From: Planctomycetota bacterium
GTDB lineage: Bacteria; Planctomycetota; UBA1135; GCA-002686595
DNA length: 64,000 bases
Direction: 5' to 3'
Assembly: GCA_016709875.1 (NCBI GenBank)
Contig: JADJLZ010000011.1
Coordinates: 124,001-188,000 of the forward strand
Part shown: in pieces, positions 17,992 to 25,869 of the stretch
Layout of the letters: every line of letters begins with the position of its first letter
Numbering within the stretch: the stretch's first letter is position 1
Notes under the pieces: model-generated
Databases searched by the model: none
The model's input: only the letters and a program-made list of their open reading frames with translations
What the model was told of the DNA's origin: nothing
Translations under genes and position numbers: made by a program

Positions 17992-19136
17992 TGGATTTCC
18001 AACCGAGCGAGCAGCAGGTCCTGGTGCGCGACATGGCGCGGAGCTTCGCCGAGGCGGAGCTCATGCCGCGGGCGACGAAGCTGGACCGCCAGGGCTTCAT
18101 CGATCCAGACATCTTCGAGAAGATGGGCGAGCTCGGCCTGTGGGGTCTCACGATCCCCGAGGACCACGGCGGCGCCGGCATGGGCAACCTGGAGCTCGCG
18201 ATCGTGCTCGAGGAGATCAACCGCGCCTGCGCCTCGACTGGCGTGACGCTCTCGGTGCACAACTCGCTGCTCGGCTCGCCGATCATGCAGTTCGGCACGC
18301 AGGCGCAGAAGGACCGCTGGCTGCCTGAGCTCGCCAGCGGCAAGCGCATCGGCGCCTACTGCCTGACCGAGCCCAACGCGGGCTCCGACGCCGCCGCGAT
18401 CGCGACCAGCGCGAAGCTCGAGGGCGACGAGTGGGTCCTGAACGGCACCAAGATCTTCGTCACCAACGGCGCCTTCGCCGGGCTGTTCGTGGTCTATGCG
18501 CGCACCGACACGAGCGTCTCGAAGGCCAAGGGCATCAGCGCCTTCCTCGTGCCCAAGGAAACGCCCGGGCTCTCGATCGGCAAGGCCGAGAAGAAGTGCG
18601 GCATCCGCGCCTCCTCGACCACCGAGGTGATCCTCGAGAACGCGCGCATCCCCAAGGACGCGTTGCTCGGCCCGCTCAACGCCGGCTTCAAGGTCGCGAT
18701 GTACACGCTCGACGGCGGGCGCATCGGCATCGCCTCGCAGGCGCTCGGCATCGGCGTCGCCGCACTCGAGGCGAGCATCAAGTACTCGCGCGAACGCGAG
18801 CAGTTTGGCAAGCCGATCGGCGACTTCCAGGCGATCCAGTGGAAGCTCGCGGACATGAGCTGCCAGCTCGAGGCCTCGCGCATGCTGATCCACAAGGCCG
18901 CCTGGCTGCGCGATCGCAAGGAGAACTGCACGCAGGCGGCGGCGCAGGCGAAACTCACCGCCTCGCGCGCGGCGAACTACTGCGCCGACGAGTGCCTGCA
19001 GATCCACGGCGGGGCGGGTTACACCGACCACTTCCACGTCGAACGGCTCTTCCGCGACGCGCGCATCACCGAGATCTACGAAGGTGTCAGCGACGTGCAG
19101 CGCATCGTGATCGCCCGCGGCCTCGTTCCGGCCTAG
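17991..19136 (+). CDS. Short-chain acyl-CoA dehydrogenase
   Basis: 381 residues, typical for butyryl-CoA-type enzymes. The FAD and substrate signatures YCLTEPNAGSDAAA and FGKPIGDFQAIQWKLADM are present, as is QIHGGAGYTDHFHVERLFRDARITEIYEGVSDVQR in shorter pieces; the catalytic Glu is the one in IYEG. It takes electrons from an acyl-CoA and passes them to electron-transferring flavoprotein, which is not encoded in the window. Position after the hydroxybutyryl-CoA dehydrogenase (TGATG junction) suggests butyryl-CoA as substrate, by inference. Confidence 0.92.
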   Translation: MDFQPSEQQVLVRDMARSFAEAELMPRATKLDRQGFIDPDIFEKMGELGLWGLTIPEDHGGAGMGNLELAIVLEEINRACASTGVTLSVHNSLLGSPIMQFGTQAQKDRWLPELASGKRIGAYCLTEPNAGSDAAAIATSAKLEGDEWVLNGTKIFVTNGAFAGLFVVYARTDTSVSKAKGISAFLVPKETPGLSIGKAEKKCGIRASSTTEVILENARIPKDALLGPLNAGFKVAMYTLDGGRIGIASQALGIGVAALEASIKYSREREQFGKPIGDFQAIQWKLADMSCQLEASRMLIHKAAWLRDRKENCTQAAAQAKLTASRAANYCADECLQIHGGAGYTDHFHVERLFRDARITEIYEGVSDVQRIVIARGLVPA

Positions 19137-19152
19137 CCACGCGCTGCCCGTC

Positions 19153-20130
19153 ATGGCCCAACCGAGCCTCAGCCAGCGCCTCGTCCAGGGCGAGAAGGCC
19201 GCCCTCGCGCGCCTGATCTCCTGGGCCGAGAACGGCGACGCGCGCTTCGCGGAGACGTTGCGCGAACTCGGACCGCGCGCGTCGAAGAGCTGGCGCACGG
19301 GCATCACGGGTCCGCCCGGCGCGGGCAAGTCGACGCTCGTGAACGAGCTCGCGCGCGAGCTGCGCACGCACGCGCGCACGGTCGGAATCCTCGCCGTCGA
19401 CCCCTCGAGTCCCTTCAGCGGCGGCGCGCTGCTCGGCGACCGCATCCGCATGGAGGAGCGCACCGTCGATCCGGGAGTCTTCATCCGCTCGATGGCCTCG
19501 CGCGGAGCGCACGGCGGCATTGCGCGCGCGGCGGTCGACGCCTGCGACGCGATCGAGGCCGCGGGCTACGACGAGATCCTGCTCGAGACCGTGGGCGTGG
19601 GCCAGGCCGAGTACGACGTCGTCAGCGCTGCGGACACCGTGCTCGTCGTGCTCTGTCCGGGTGCCGGCGACGGCATCCAGGCCATGAAGGCCGGCATCCT
19701 CGAGGTCGCCGACGTGCTCGTGGTGAACAAGGCCGATCTCGCCGGAGCGGACCGCCTCGCCACCGATCTCGAGGAGGCGGTGCACATCCGCGCCACCGGC
19801 GGCGCGCGCGATCCGCAGGGCTGGGCGGCACCCGTCGTCACCTGCAGCGCGGGCACCGGCAAGGACATCGACGAGGTCCTGCGCCAGATCGAGAAGCACC
19901 GCAGCTGGCTCGCGGGCGAGCGTCTCGAGCGCGCGCGGCGCGAGAAACGCCTGCGCCACGTGCGCCGCACGGTCGAGGAACAGCTCGCGCAGGAGCTCTG
20001 GGAGCGCCGCGGCTGGAACGAGAAGGCCAGCGCCCTCCTCGAATCCGGCCGGGCACCGTACGATGTGGTCGAGACGCTGGTGTCCTCGATCCTGGGCGCA
20101 GCCAAGCGAGACGGAGTGAAGTCGGCATGA
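19153..20130 (+). CDS. meaB: MeaB/ArgK-family G3E-type GTPase chaperone of the B12 mutase
   Basis: 325 residues. Walker A is TGPPGAGKS at residues 51-59, followed by LAVDPSSPFSGGALLGDRIRM (the family's switch region), ETVGVGQAE and NKAD for guanine recognition. MeaB proteins gate loading and repair of adenosylcobalamin in acyl-CoA mutases. Its stop overlaps the mutase ATG by four bases, which matches its partnership with the enzyme encoded next. In isobutyryl-CoA mutase systems the corresponding GTPase is either fused or adjacent; here it is separate. Confidence 0.93.
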   Translation: MAQPSLSQRLVQGEKAALARLISWAENGDARFAETLRELGPRASKSWRTGITGPPGAGKSTLVNELARELRTHARTVGILAVDPSSPFSGGALLGDRIRMEERTVDPGVFIRSMASRGAHGGIARAAVDACDAIEAAGYDEILLETVGVGQAEYDVVSAADTVLVVLCPGAGDGIQAMKAGILEVADVLVVNKADLAGADRLATDLEEAVHIRATGGARDPQGWAAPVVTCSAGTGKDIDEVLRQIEKHRSWLAGERLERARREKRLRHVRRTVEEQLAQELWERRGWNEKASALLESGRAPYDVVETLVSSILGAAKRDGVKSA

Positions 20131-21791
20131 GCGCATCGAAATCTGTGGTTCAAAGCGTGGACGCGCGCGCCGAATGGGAACGCGCGCTCGCCGGCTCGAA
20201 GCTGCGCGAGTCCGACTTCACCACGCTCTCCGGCGCGAAGCTCGCGCCGCTGTACGGCCCCGAGAACAGCGAGCTCGACTACGAGCGCGACCTCGGCTTC
20301 CCGGGCCAGTTCCCCTACACGCGCGGCGTGCACGCCTCGATGTACCGCGGCCGCCTGTGGACGATGCGCCAGTTCGCCGGTTTCGGCAGCGCGAAGCAGA
20401 CCAACGAGCGCTTCAAGTTCCTGCTCGCGCACGGACAGACGGGGCTCTCGACGGCTTTCGACTTCCCGACCTTGATGGGCTACGACTCCGACCACGAGCG
20501 CTCGCTGGGCGAGGTCGGACAGGTCGGTGTCGCGATCAGCTCGCTCGAGGACATGCAGACGCTCTTCGACGGCATCCCGCTCGGCGAGGTGTCGACGTCG
20601 ATGACGATCAACGGGCCCGCGCCGATCATGCTCGCGTTCTACATCGCCTGCGGCGAGCGCCAGGGCGTCGATCCCAAGCTGCTGCGCGGCACGATCCAGA
20701 ACGACATCCTGAAGGAGTACCAGGCGCAGCACGCCTGGCTCGTCCCGGTCGAGCCCGCGCTGCGCATGATCACGGACGTGATGGGCCACTGCGCGAAGCA
20801 CGTGCCGCAGTGGAACACGATCTCGATCTCGGGCTACCACATCCGCGAGGCGGGCTCGACCGCCGCGCAGGAGCTGGCGTTCACGCTCGCGAACGGGATG
20901 GAGTACGTCCGGCGCGGCAAGGCGGCGGGGCTCGATGTGGACGACTTCGGTCCGCGCCTGTCGTTCTTCTTCGACAGCCACCTCGACTTCTTCGAGGAGA
21001 TCGCCAAGTTCCGCGCGGCGCGCAGGATCTGGGCGCGCAAGATGAAGGAGCACTTCGGCGCGAAGGATCCGCGCTCGTGGATGTGCCGCTTCCACACGCA
21101 GACCGCCGGCGTCTCGCTCACCGCGCAGCAGCCCGAGAACAACATCGTGCGCACGGCCTTCGAGGCCTTGGCCGCCGTGCTCGGCGGGACGCAGTCGCTG
21201 CACACGAACTCGATGGACGAGACGCTCGCGCTGCCCACGGAGAAGGCCGTGAAGATCGCGCTGCGCACGCAGCAGATCATCGCCGAGGAGACCGAAGTCG
21301 CGCACGTGATCGATCCGCTCGCGGGCTCGTACTTCGTCGAGGCCGAGACGAACCGCCTCGAGGCGGACGCGGAGAAGTACTTCGCCGAGATCGAACGCCG
21401 CGGCGGAGTCGTCGCGGCGACCGAGGCGGGCTGGATCCAGCGCGAGATCCACCGTTCGGCCGTGCTCTACCAGCGCGCGATCGAGCAGAAGACGAAGAAC
21501 ATCGTCGGCGTCAACTGCTACACCGAGGGCGAAGGCGGCCCGAAGATCGACGTGCTGAAGATCGACCCGAAGGTCGAGGCCGATCAGCACGCGCGCCTCG
21601 CGGCGCTGCGCAAGAAGCGCGACGCGAAGAAGGCCAAGAAGACGCTCGACGACGTGCGCGATGCCGCGAAGGGCAGCGACAACCTGCTCGAACGCTTCGT
21701 CGCCGCGGCGCACGCGGATTGCACGCTGGGCGAGATCGCCTCGGTGCTCCGCGAGGTGTACGGCGAGTACAAGGAACCCAAGATCCTATGA
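20127..21791 (+). CDS. B12-dependent acyl-CoA mutase large subunit, isobutyryl-CoA mutase-like
   Basis: 554 residues: the TIM-barrel catalytic subunit without a B12 domain, which is encoded separately at 21967. The substrate-selecting positions are Phe83 (in RQFAGFG) and Gln201 (in KEYQAQ). They are 118 residues apart, exactly as Phe80/Gln198 in isobutyryl-CoA mutase and Tyr89/Arg207 in methylmalonyl-CoA mutase. Methylmalonyl-CoA mutase needs the Arg for the carboxylate, so this protein should instead interconvert isobutyryl-CoA and butyryl-CoA. The active-site His in SGYH is present. The surrounding butyrate-type beta-oxidation genes, and the absence of propionyl-CoA carboxylase and epimerase genes, agree. 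Confidence 0.88.
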   Translation: MSASKSVVQSVDARAEWERALAGSKLRESDFTTLSGAKLAPLYGPENSELDYERDLGFPGQFPYTRGVHASMYRGRLWTMRQFAGFGSAKQTNERFKFLLAHGQTGLSTAFDFPTLMGYDSDHERSLGEVGQVGVAISSLEDMQTLFDGIPLGEVSTSMTINGPAPIMLAFYIACGERQGVDPKLLRGTIQNDILKEYQAQHAWLVPVEPALRMITDVMGHCAKHVPQWNTISISGYHIREAGSTAAQELAFTLANGMEYVRRGKAAGLDVDDFGPRLSFFFDSHLDFFEEIAKFRAARRIWARKMKEHFGAKDPRSWMCRFHTQTAGVSLTAQQPENNIVRTAFEALAAVLGGTQSLHTNSMDETLALPTEKAVKIALRTQQIIAEETEVAHVIDPLAGSYFVEAETNRLEADAEKYFAEIERRGGVVAATEAGWIQREIHRSAVLYQRAIEQKTKNIVGVNCYTEGEGGPKIDVLKIDPKVEADQHARLAALRKKRDAKKAKKTLDDVRDAAKGSDNLLERFVAAAHADCTLGEIASVLREVYGEYKEPKIL

Positions 21792-21970
21792 AGACCGCAA
21801 TCGTCCTCGTCGCGGTGCTCGTCACCGGCGCTCTTGCCATTCTCAGCATGCGGGCCCTCGGTGGCCCATGCGCCGACCAGTCCCTCGTTCGGCAAGGCAT
21901 CGCGGGCGCGCTGATGGGGGCCGCAGGTCACTACGTCGCGAAGTGCCTCGGCGTGGTGAAGCCCACATGA
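21788..21970 (+). CDS. Small membrane protein between the two mutase subunits
   Basis: 60 residues. A hydrophobic N-terminal segment (residues 3-20, TAIVLVAVLVTGALAILS) and a second mildly hydrophobic one (about 36-50) with two Cys residues. Its ATG overlaps the mutase stop and its stop overlaps the ATG of the B12-binding subunit (ATGA at both ends), so it lies in a fully coupled translation chain. This double overlap is the main evidence that it is real. I recognise no family. It could anchor the mutase or be a leftover linker gene. Confidence 0.6.
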   Translation: MKTAIVLVAVLVTGALAILSMRALGGPCADQSLVRQGIAGALMGAAGHYVAKCLGVVKPT

Positions 21971-22392
21971 GCACCCGCAAGATCCGCGTCCTCATCGCCA
22001 AGCCCGGTCTCGACGGACACGACCGCGGCGCGAAGACCGTCGCCTCCGTCCTGCGCGACCACGGCATGGAGGTCATCTACACCGGCCTGCACCAGACGCC
22101 GGAGATGATCGCCGAGACCGCCGTGCAGGAGGACGTCGACGTCGTCGGCCTCTCGATCCTCTCGGGCGCACACATGTCGCTCTTCCCGCGCGTGCGCGCG
22201 GAGCTCGAGAAGCGCGGGCTCACCGACGCGCTGCTCGTGGGCGGCGGGATCATCCCCGACGAGGATGCGAAGAAGCTCGAGAGCGAGGGCTACGCCAAGC
22301 TCTTCGGGCCGGGCACGCACACGGAAGAGATCGCGAAGTACATCGAGACCACCATGAACGCACGCTGGGCCAAGCAAGGGGCATCGCGATGA
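21967..22392 (+). CDS. Cobalamin-binding small subunit of the acyl-CoA mutase
   Basis: 141 residues, the normal size of a stand-alone B12-binding domain. The DxHxxG motif is LDGHDRGAK at residues 15-23, whose His replaces dimethylbenzimidazole as lower cobalt ligand. The SxL segment (GLSILSGAH) and the GG segment (VGGGIIPDED) complete the fold. It should pair with the catalytic subunit encoded at 20127. Overlaps of four bases on both sides couple it to its neighbours. Confidence 0.93.
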   Translation: MSTRKIRVLIAKPGLDGHDRGAKTVASVLRDHGMEVIYTGLHQTPEMIAETAVQEDVDVVGLSILSGAHMSLFPRVRAELEKRGLTDALLVGGGIIPDEDAKKLESEGYAKLFGPGTHTEEIAKYIETTMNARWAKQGASR

Positions 22393-22778
22393 GCACGACG
22401 AACGGATCGGGCAAGCACGGCGTCAACGGCGCGACGGGCAAGGAAGCGGACTCCGCGCGCCCGAGCAACCTGCGCCACGAGCGCGGGCCCGAGCCCACGC
22501 GCGAGATCCTCAACATCGAGGAGGCGGCCGAGCTGCTGGGTGTCTCGCTCAAGACCTTCAACAAGGTGCTGCACTCCGAGGACGTGCCCGCGCGCAAGAT
22601 CGGGCGCGAGTGGAAGTTCGCGCGCCGCGCGCTGATCGAATGGGTCGGCAGCGGCCGCGCCTCACAGTTCTACCGCGACGACCACGAGGACGAGGAGACG
22701 CAAGTGCGCGCGTCGACGATCGTGCCCGAGAAGCCGCGCACGCGCCGCACGGCGGGCTGGCAGATCGAATACGACTGA
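22389..22778 (+). CDS. Excisionase/MerR-type helix-turn-helix protein
   Basis: 129 residues. The central part (about 38-90) is an HTH_17-type winged helix: ILNIEEAAELLGVSLKTFNKVL followed by VPARKIGREWKFARRALIEWV. Such domains occur in excisionases and in small regulators. The ends are polar and probably disordered. It overlaps the B12 subunit gene by four bases and is followed by an acyl-CoA dehydrogenase gene, so it is part of the operon and may regulate it. No phage or integrase genes are nearby, which makes an excisionase role unlikely. Confidence 0.75.
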   Translation: MSTTNGSGKHGVNGATGKEADSARPSNLRHERGPEPTREILNIEEAAELLGVSLKTFNKVLHSEDVPARKIGREWKFARRALIEWVGSGRASQFYRDDHEDEETQVRASTIVPEKPRTRRTAGWQIEYD

Positions 22779-22831
22779 GAACGGCAGACCGAGACACCCA
22801 CCGCACCATGCTCGAACCCAGGAAGAACCCC

Positions 22832-24031
22832 ATGCAGACCGAGGTGCCCGGCACGTACACGCTCCCCAACATCAAGCACGCCTTCGACTTGATGGAGGAG
22901 CAGCGGATGGTCCGCGACATGGTGCGCGAGTTCGCGCTGGCCGAGGTCGCGCCGATTGCGCACGCGATCGACGAGGAGCACCGCTTCCCCGAGGAGAACT
23001 GGAAGAAGATCGTCGAGCTCGGATTGCCGGGCATTCCCTTCCCCGAGGAACTCGGCGGCTCGAACGGCGGGCATCTCTCGTACGTGATCGCGGTCGAGGA
23101 GCTCTCGCGCGTGTGCGGTTCGACCGGCCTGACGCTCGCGGCGCAGGTCTCGCTGGGGACGTATCCGATCTTCAAGTGGGGCGGCGAGAAGCTGCGGAAG
23201 ATGTACGTCCCCAAGCTGATCGCGGGCGAGTACATGGGCGCCTACGGCTTGACCGAACCCAACGCGGGCTCGGACTCGGGCGGTACGCAGACGACCGCCG
23301 TGCGCGATGGCGAGCAGTACGTGCTCAACGGCGCGAAGTGCTTCATCACCAACGCCAACTACGCCGGCACCTTCATCTGCACCGCGGTCACCGATCCCAA
23401 GCTCGGGCCGAAGGGCATCAGCGCCTTCGTCGTTCCGCGCGCCACCAAGGGCTTCAGCGTCGAACCGGGCGAGAAGAAACTCGGCATGCGCGGCTCGGAC
23501 TGGGCCAGCCTGGTGTTCCAGGACGCGCGCATTCCCAAGGACCACCTGCTCGGCCCCGAGGGCGAGGGCTTCAAGACCTTCATGAAGACGCTCGACGGCG
23601 GGCGCATCTCGATCGGCGCGCTCTCGCTGGGCATCGCGCAGGGCGCGTACGACGTCGCGAAGCAGTACGCGCAGGAGCGCGAGGCCTTCGGCGGCAAGCT
23701 CACGGCGCTGCAGGCGGTGCAGTTCAAGCTCGCGAACATGGCGCTCGACATCGAGGCCTCGCGGCATCTGGTCTACCACGCGGCACGCCTCAAGGACGCC
23801 GAGCTGCCCTACGCCAAGGAAGCGGCGATGGCCAAGCTCTTCGCGTCCGAGACCGCGATGCGCGTCACCTACGACGCGATCCAGATCCACGGCGGCTACG
23901 GCTACAGCCGCGAGTATCCGGTCGAGCGCATGTGGCGCGACGCCAAGCTGTGCACGATCGGCGAGGGCACGAGCGAGGTGCAGCGCCTGATCATCGCGCG
24001 CCAGATCCTGCGCGAGACCAAGGGCGCCTGA
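22832..24031 (+). CDS. Acyl-CoA dehydrogenase
   Basis: 399 residues from the ATG at 22832, chosen over 22808 because GGAAG lies seven bases before it. Signatures: GAYGLTEPNAGSDSGG, CFITNANYAG, FGGKLTALQAVQFKLANM, QIHGGYGYSREYPVERMWRD and TIGEGTSEVQR with the catalytic Glu. It is clearly different from the enzyme at 17991. In this operon it could be the isobutyryl-CoA or another branched-chain dehydrogenase, but that is inference. Its stop overlaps the next ATG by one base. Confidence 0.92.
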   Translation: MQTEVPGTYTLPNIKHAFDLMEEQRMVRDMVREFALAEVAPIAHAIDEEHRFPEENWKKIVELGLPGIPFPEELGGSNGGHLSYVIAVEELSRVCGSTGLTLAAQVSLGTYPIFKWGGEKLRKMYVPKLIAGEYMGAYGLTEPNAGSDSGGTQTTAVRDGEQYVLNGAKCFITNANYAGTFICTAVTDPKLGPKGISAFVVPRATKGFSVEPGEKKLGMRGSDWASLVFQDARIPKDHLLGPEGEGFKTFMKTLDGGRISIGALSLGIAQGAYDVAKQYAQEREAFGGKLTALQAVQFKLANMALDIEASRHLVYHAARLKDAELPYAKEAAMAKLFASETAMRVTYDAIQIHGGYGYSREYPVERMWRDAKLCTIGEGTSEVQRLIIARQILRETKGA

Positions 24032-24909
24032 TGGGTGCGGCGTCGGCGAGCGCAACTCCCCGCTGGGAGCCGCGCACGCAGCGCGCCGGCGCGTGGGAGC
24101 TCACCGCCCTCTCGAGCGGCTGGCTGCGTCTGGACGGCGGCAGCATGTGGGGCGTCGTGCCGGCGACGATGTGGCGCGAGTGGACGCCGCCGGACGCCGA
24201 CAACACGATCCGCATGGCCTGCCGGCCCTTCCTCGCGCGGCGCGGGAAGGATGTCGTGCTGATCGAGCCCGGCGTCGGCACGCGCTGGGAGGAGAAGTGG
24301 CGCAAGATCTATCACATCGAGTGCGTCGACACGCTCGAGGAGACGCTCGCGCGCGTGGGCGTCGCCCCCGAAGGGGTGACGCACGTCGTCGCGAGCCACT
24401 GCCACTGGGACCACATCGGTTCGCAGGTCGTCGAGCGCGACGGAGAGCTCGCAGCGCTCTTCCCGAACGCGCGCCACTTCGCGCCGAGCATCGAGATCGC
24501 GATGGCGAAGAAGCCCGGCCACGCGCGCTCGGGCAGCTACCGTGCGGAGGACGTCCTGCCGATCGAGGCGGCGGGCTTGCTCGAGGGCTACGAGGGCACG
24601 CGCGAGATCGTGCCGGGACTCGTCGCGCACGTGCTCGGCGGGCACTCCGACGGTGTCAGCGTGATCACGCTGGGCGAAGGGAGCGAGCGCGCGATCTTCT
24701 GGGCGGATGTCGTGCCGACGACGCACCACGTGCAGCCGCCGTACATCATGGCCTACGACCTCGACGTGGTGAGGAGCTTCGAGGTGCGCTCGCAGTGGCT
24801 CGCGGAAGCCGCGCGCGGCGGCTGGCTCGGGATGTTCTTCCACGACGAGCACATGCCCTTTGCGCGCATCACGAAAGACGGCAAGCGCTACGGCTGCGAG
24901 CCCGTCTAG
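24031..24909 (+). CDS. Metallo-beta-lactamase-fold hydrolase
   Basis: 292 residues. The metal-binding motif HCHWDHIG appears at about residue 125, then GGHSDG and an Asp in FWADVVPTTHH, and a late His (FFHDEHMPF), which together give the usual two-metal site. The family covers lactonases, thioesterase-like and glyoxalase II-like enzymes. Coupled to the acyl-CoA operon, an acyl-CoA thioester or lactone hydrolase is possible. It is the last gene; its stop and that of the convergent gene share the palindrome CTAG at 24906-24909. Confidence 0.85.
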   Translation: MGAASASATPRWEPRTQRAGAWELTALSSGWLRLDGGSMWGVVPATMWREWTPPDADNTIRMACRPFLARRGKDVVLIEPGVGTRWEEKWRKIYHIECVDTLEETLARVGVAPEGVTHVVASHCHWDHIGSQVVERDGELAALFPNARHFAPSIEIAMAKKPGHARSGSYRAEDVLPIEAAGLLEGYEGTREIVPGLVAHVLGGHSDGVSVITLGEGSERAIFWADVVPTTHHVQPPYIMAYDLDVVRSFEVRSQWLAEAARGGWLGMFFHDEHMPFARITKDGKRYGCEPV

Positions 24910-25232
24910 GGCGTGATGACCTTCTCCGCCTTGCTCATCTCCGCGATGATCGTGTCCATGTCCGACACCTTGCCCACCGCGGGCGTGATGCCGTAATGCC
25001 CCAGACACGTGCCGCAGGGAACGATCTCGACGCCGCGTTCCTCGAGGCTCTGCAGCTCGCCGAGCACGGGCGAGTCGGGCGCGACGAGCTTCACGCCCGA
25101 GTTGAAGAAGACGATCGTCTCGAGGCCCTGAAGCGCGATGGACTTCTTGAGGAAGGTGCCGAGGACCTTCTGGCCGAGCTCGCGATCCCCGTGGCCGAGC
25201 TGGTCCTTGTTGAAGACGACGATGGTTTTCAT
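24906..25232 (-). CDS. DsrE-family protein resembling the C-terminal domain of YedF
   Basis: 108 residues (109 if the ATG at 25235 is used). VVFNKDQLGHGDRELGQKVLGTFL, NSGVKLVAPDSPVL, VPCGTCLGHYG and GKVSDMDTIIAEM match the DsrE-like half of YedF, a protein linked to selenium metabolism. The N-terminal TusA half of YedF is missing here. The CGTC motif keeps two Cys residues. It is alone on its strand and convergent with the hydrolase gene. Family call is good; a selenium role is only by analogy. Confidence 0.75.
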   Translation of the reverse strand: MKTIVVFNKDQLGHGDRELGQKVLGTFLKKSIALQGLETIVFFNSGVKLVAPDSPVLGELQSLEERGVEIVPCGTCLGHYGITPAVGKVSDMDTIIAEMSKAEKVITP

Positions 25233-25262
25233 CACGCCAGGATGGCGTGTGCCGCGGCGCTG

Positions 25263-25820
25263 TCAATCCGGGAGCACGAGGCGCGGGCCGAGGGCCGGCT
25301 CGAGCGCCACGAGCACCTCGCGCGCGATCAGGAGGTGATGCCGCGTGTGCGCGACGCCGAAGCGCAACCACTGCGGCGCGTCGAGCGGGCCGAGCTGCTG
25401 GTGGGGGACGCGCAGCGTCCCGGACACGATCGCGCGCGGGTCGAGGGCGCAAAGCTCGCGCCTTGCGTCGGCGAGCCAGCCGAGCATCAGCTCGCGCTCG
25501 ATCGTCTCGGGCGGACGCACCATGCGCGGCGCCTGCGCCGCGCCGCGCGGCAGGCGGCCGGATTCGAGGATCTCGCGCACGCCGGGCTTGGGCTCGCCGC
25601 CCTCGACGACCAGCGCGCCCTTGCCCGCGACCAGGCTCTTGAGGTTGCGCAGCACGAGCTCGTTGGCGAGCGCGACGTGTGCGAGGTGCTGTTCGGCGCT
25701 CCAGCCGGAGACGGCGGGGGTCGTGCGCGCAAGCAGCTCGCCCGCGGCTTCGATCCACTGGTCGAGAGCGGCCTGGAGGCGCGCGAGGCGGGCGTGGTCG
25801 GCGGCGGGATCGAGGGCCAT
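25263..25820 (-). CDS. DinB-like four-helix protein
   Basis: 185 residues. A helical bundle with WSAEQHLAHVALANELVLRN near the start and GVAHTRHHLLIAREVL near the end provides the His residues (HLAH; H..HH) that bind a metal in DinB/YfiT-type proteins. Some members are thiol transferases; others have no known role. It is divergent from the B12-binding-type gene at 25870, with 49 bases between. Confidence 0.65.
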   Translation of the reverse strand: MALDPAADHARLARLQAALDQWIEAAGELLARTTPAVSGWSAEQHLAHVALANELVLRNLKSLVAGKGALVVEGGEPKPGVREILESGRLPRGAAQAPRMVRPPETIERELMLGWLADARRELCALDPRAIVSGTLRVPHQQLGPLDAPQWLRFGVAHTRHHLLIAREVLVALEPALGPRLVLPD

Positions 25821-25869
25821 GGCGCGCCAGGGTAGAGCGCTCGTTTGCTATCGTCGAGCACCGTCCGCG

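Noticed and set aside
20127..21791. Methylmalonyl-CoA mutase as the call for the B12 enzyme
   Set aside because: Tyr89 and Arg207 equivalents are Phe and Gln, and no carboxylase or epimerase genes accompany it.
22389..22778. The HTH protein as an excisionase of a mobile element
   Set aside because: No integrase, attachment repeats or composition change nearby; it is translationally coupled to metabolic genes.
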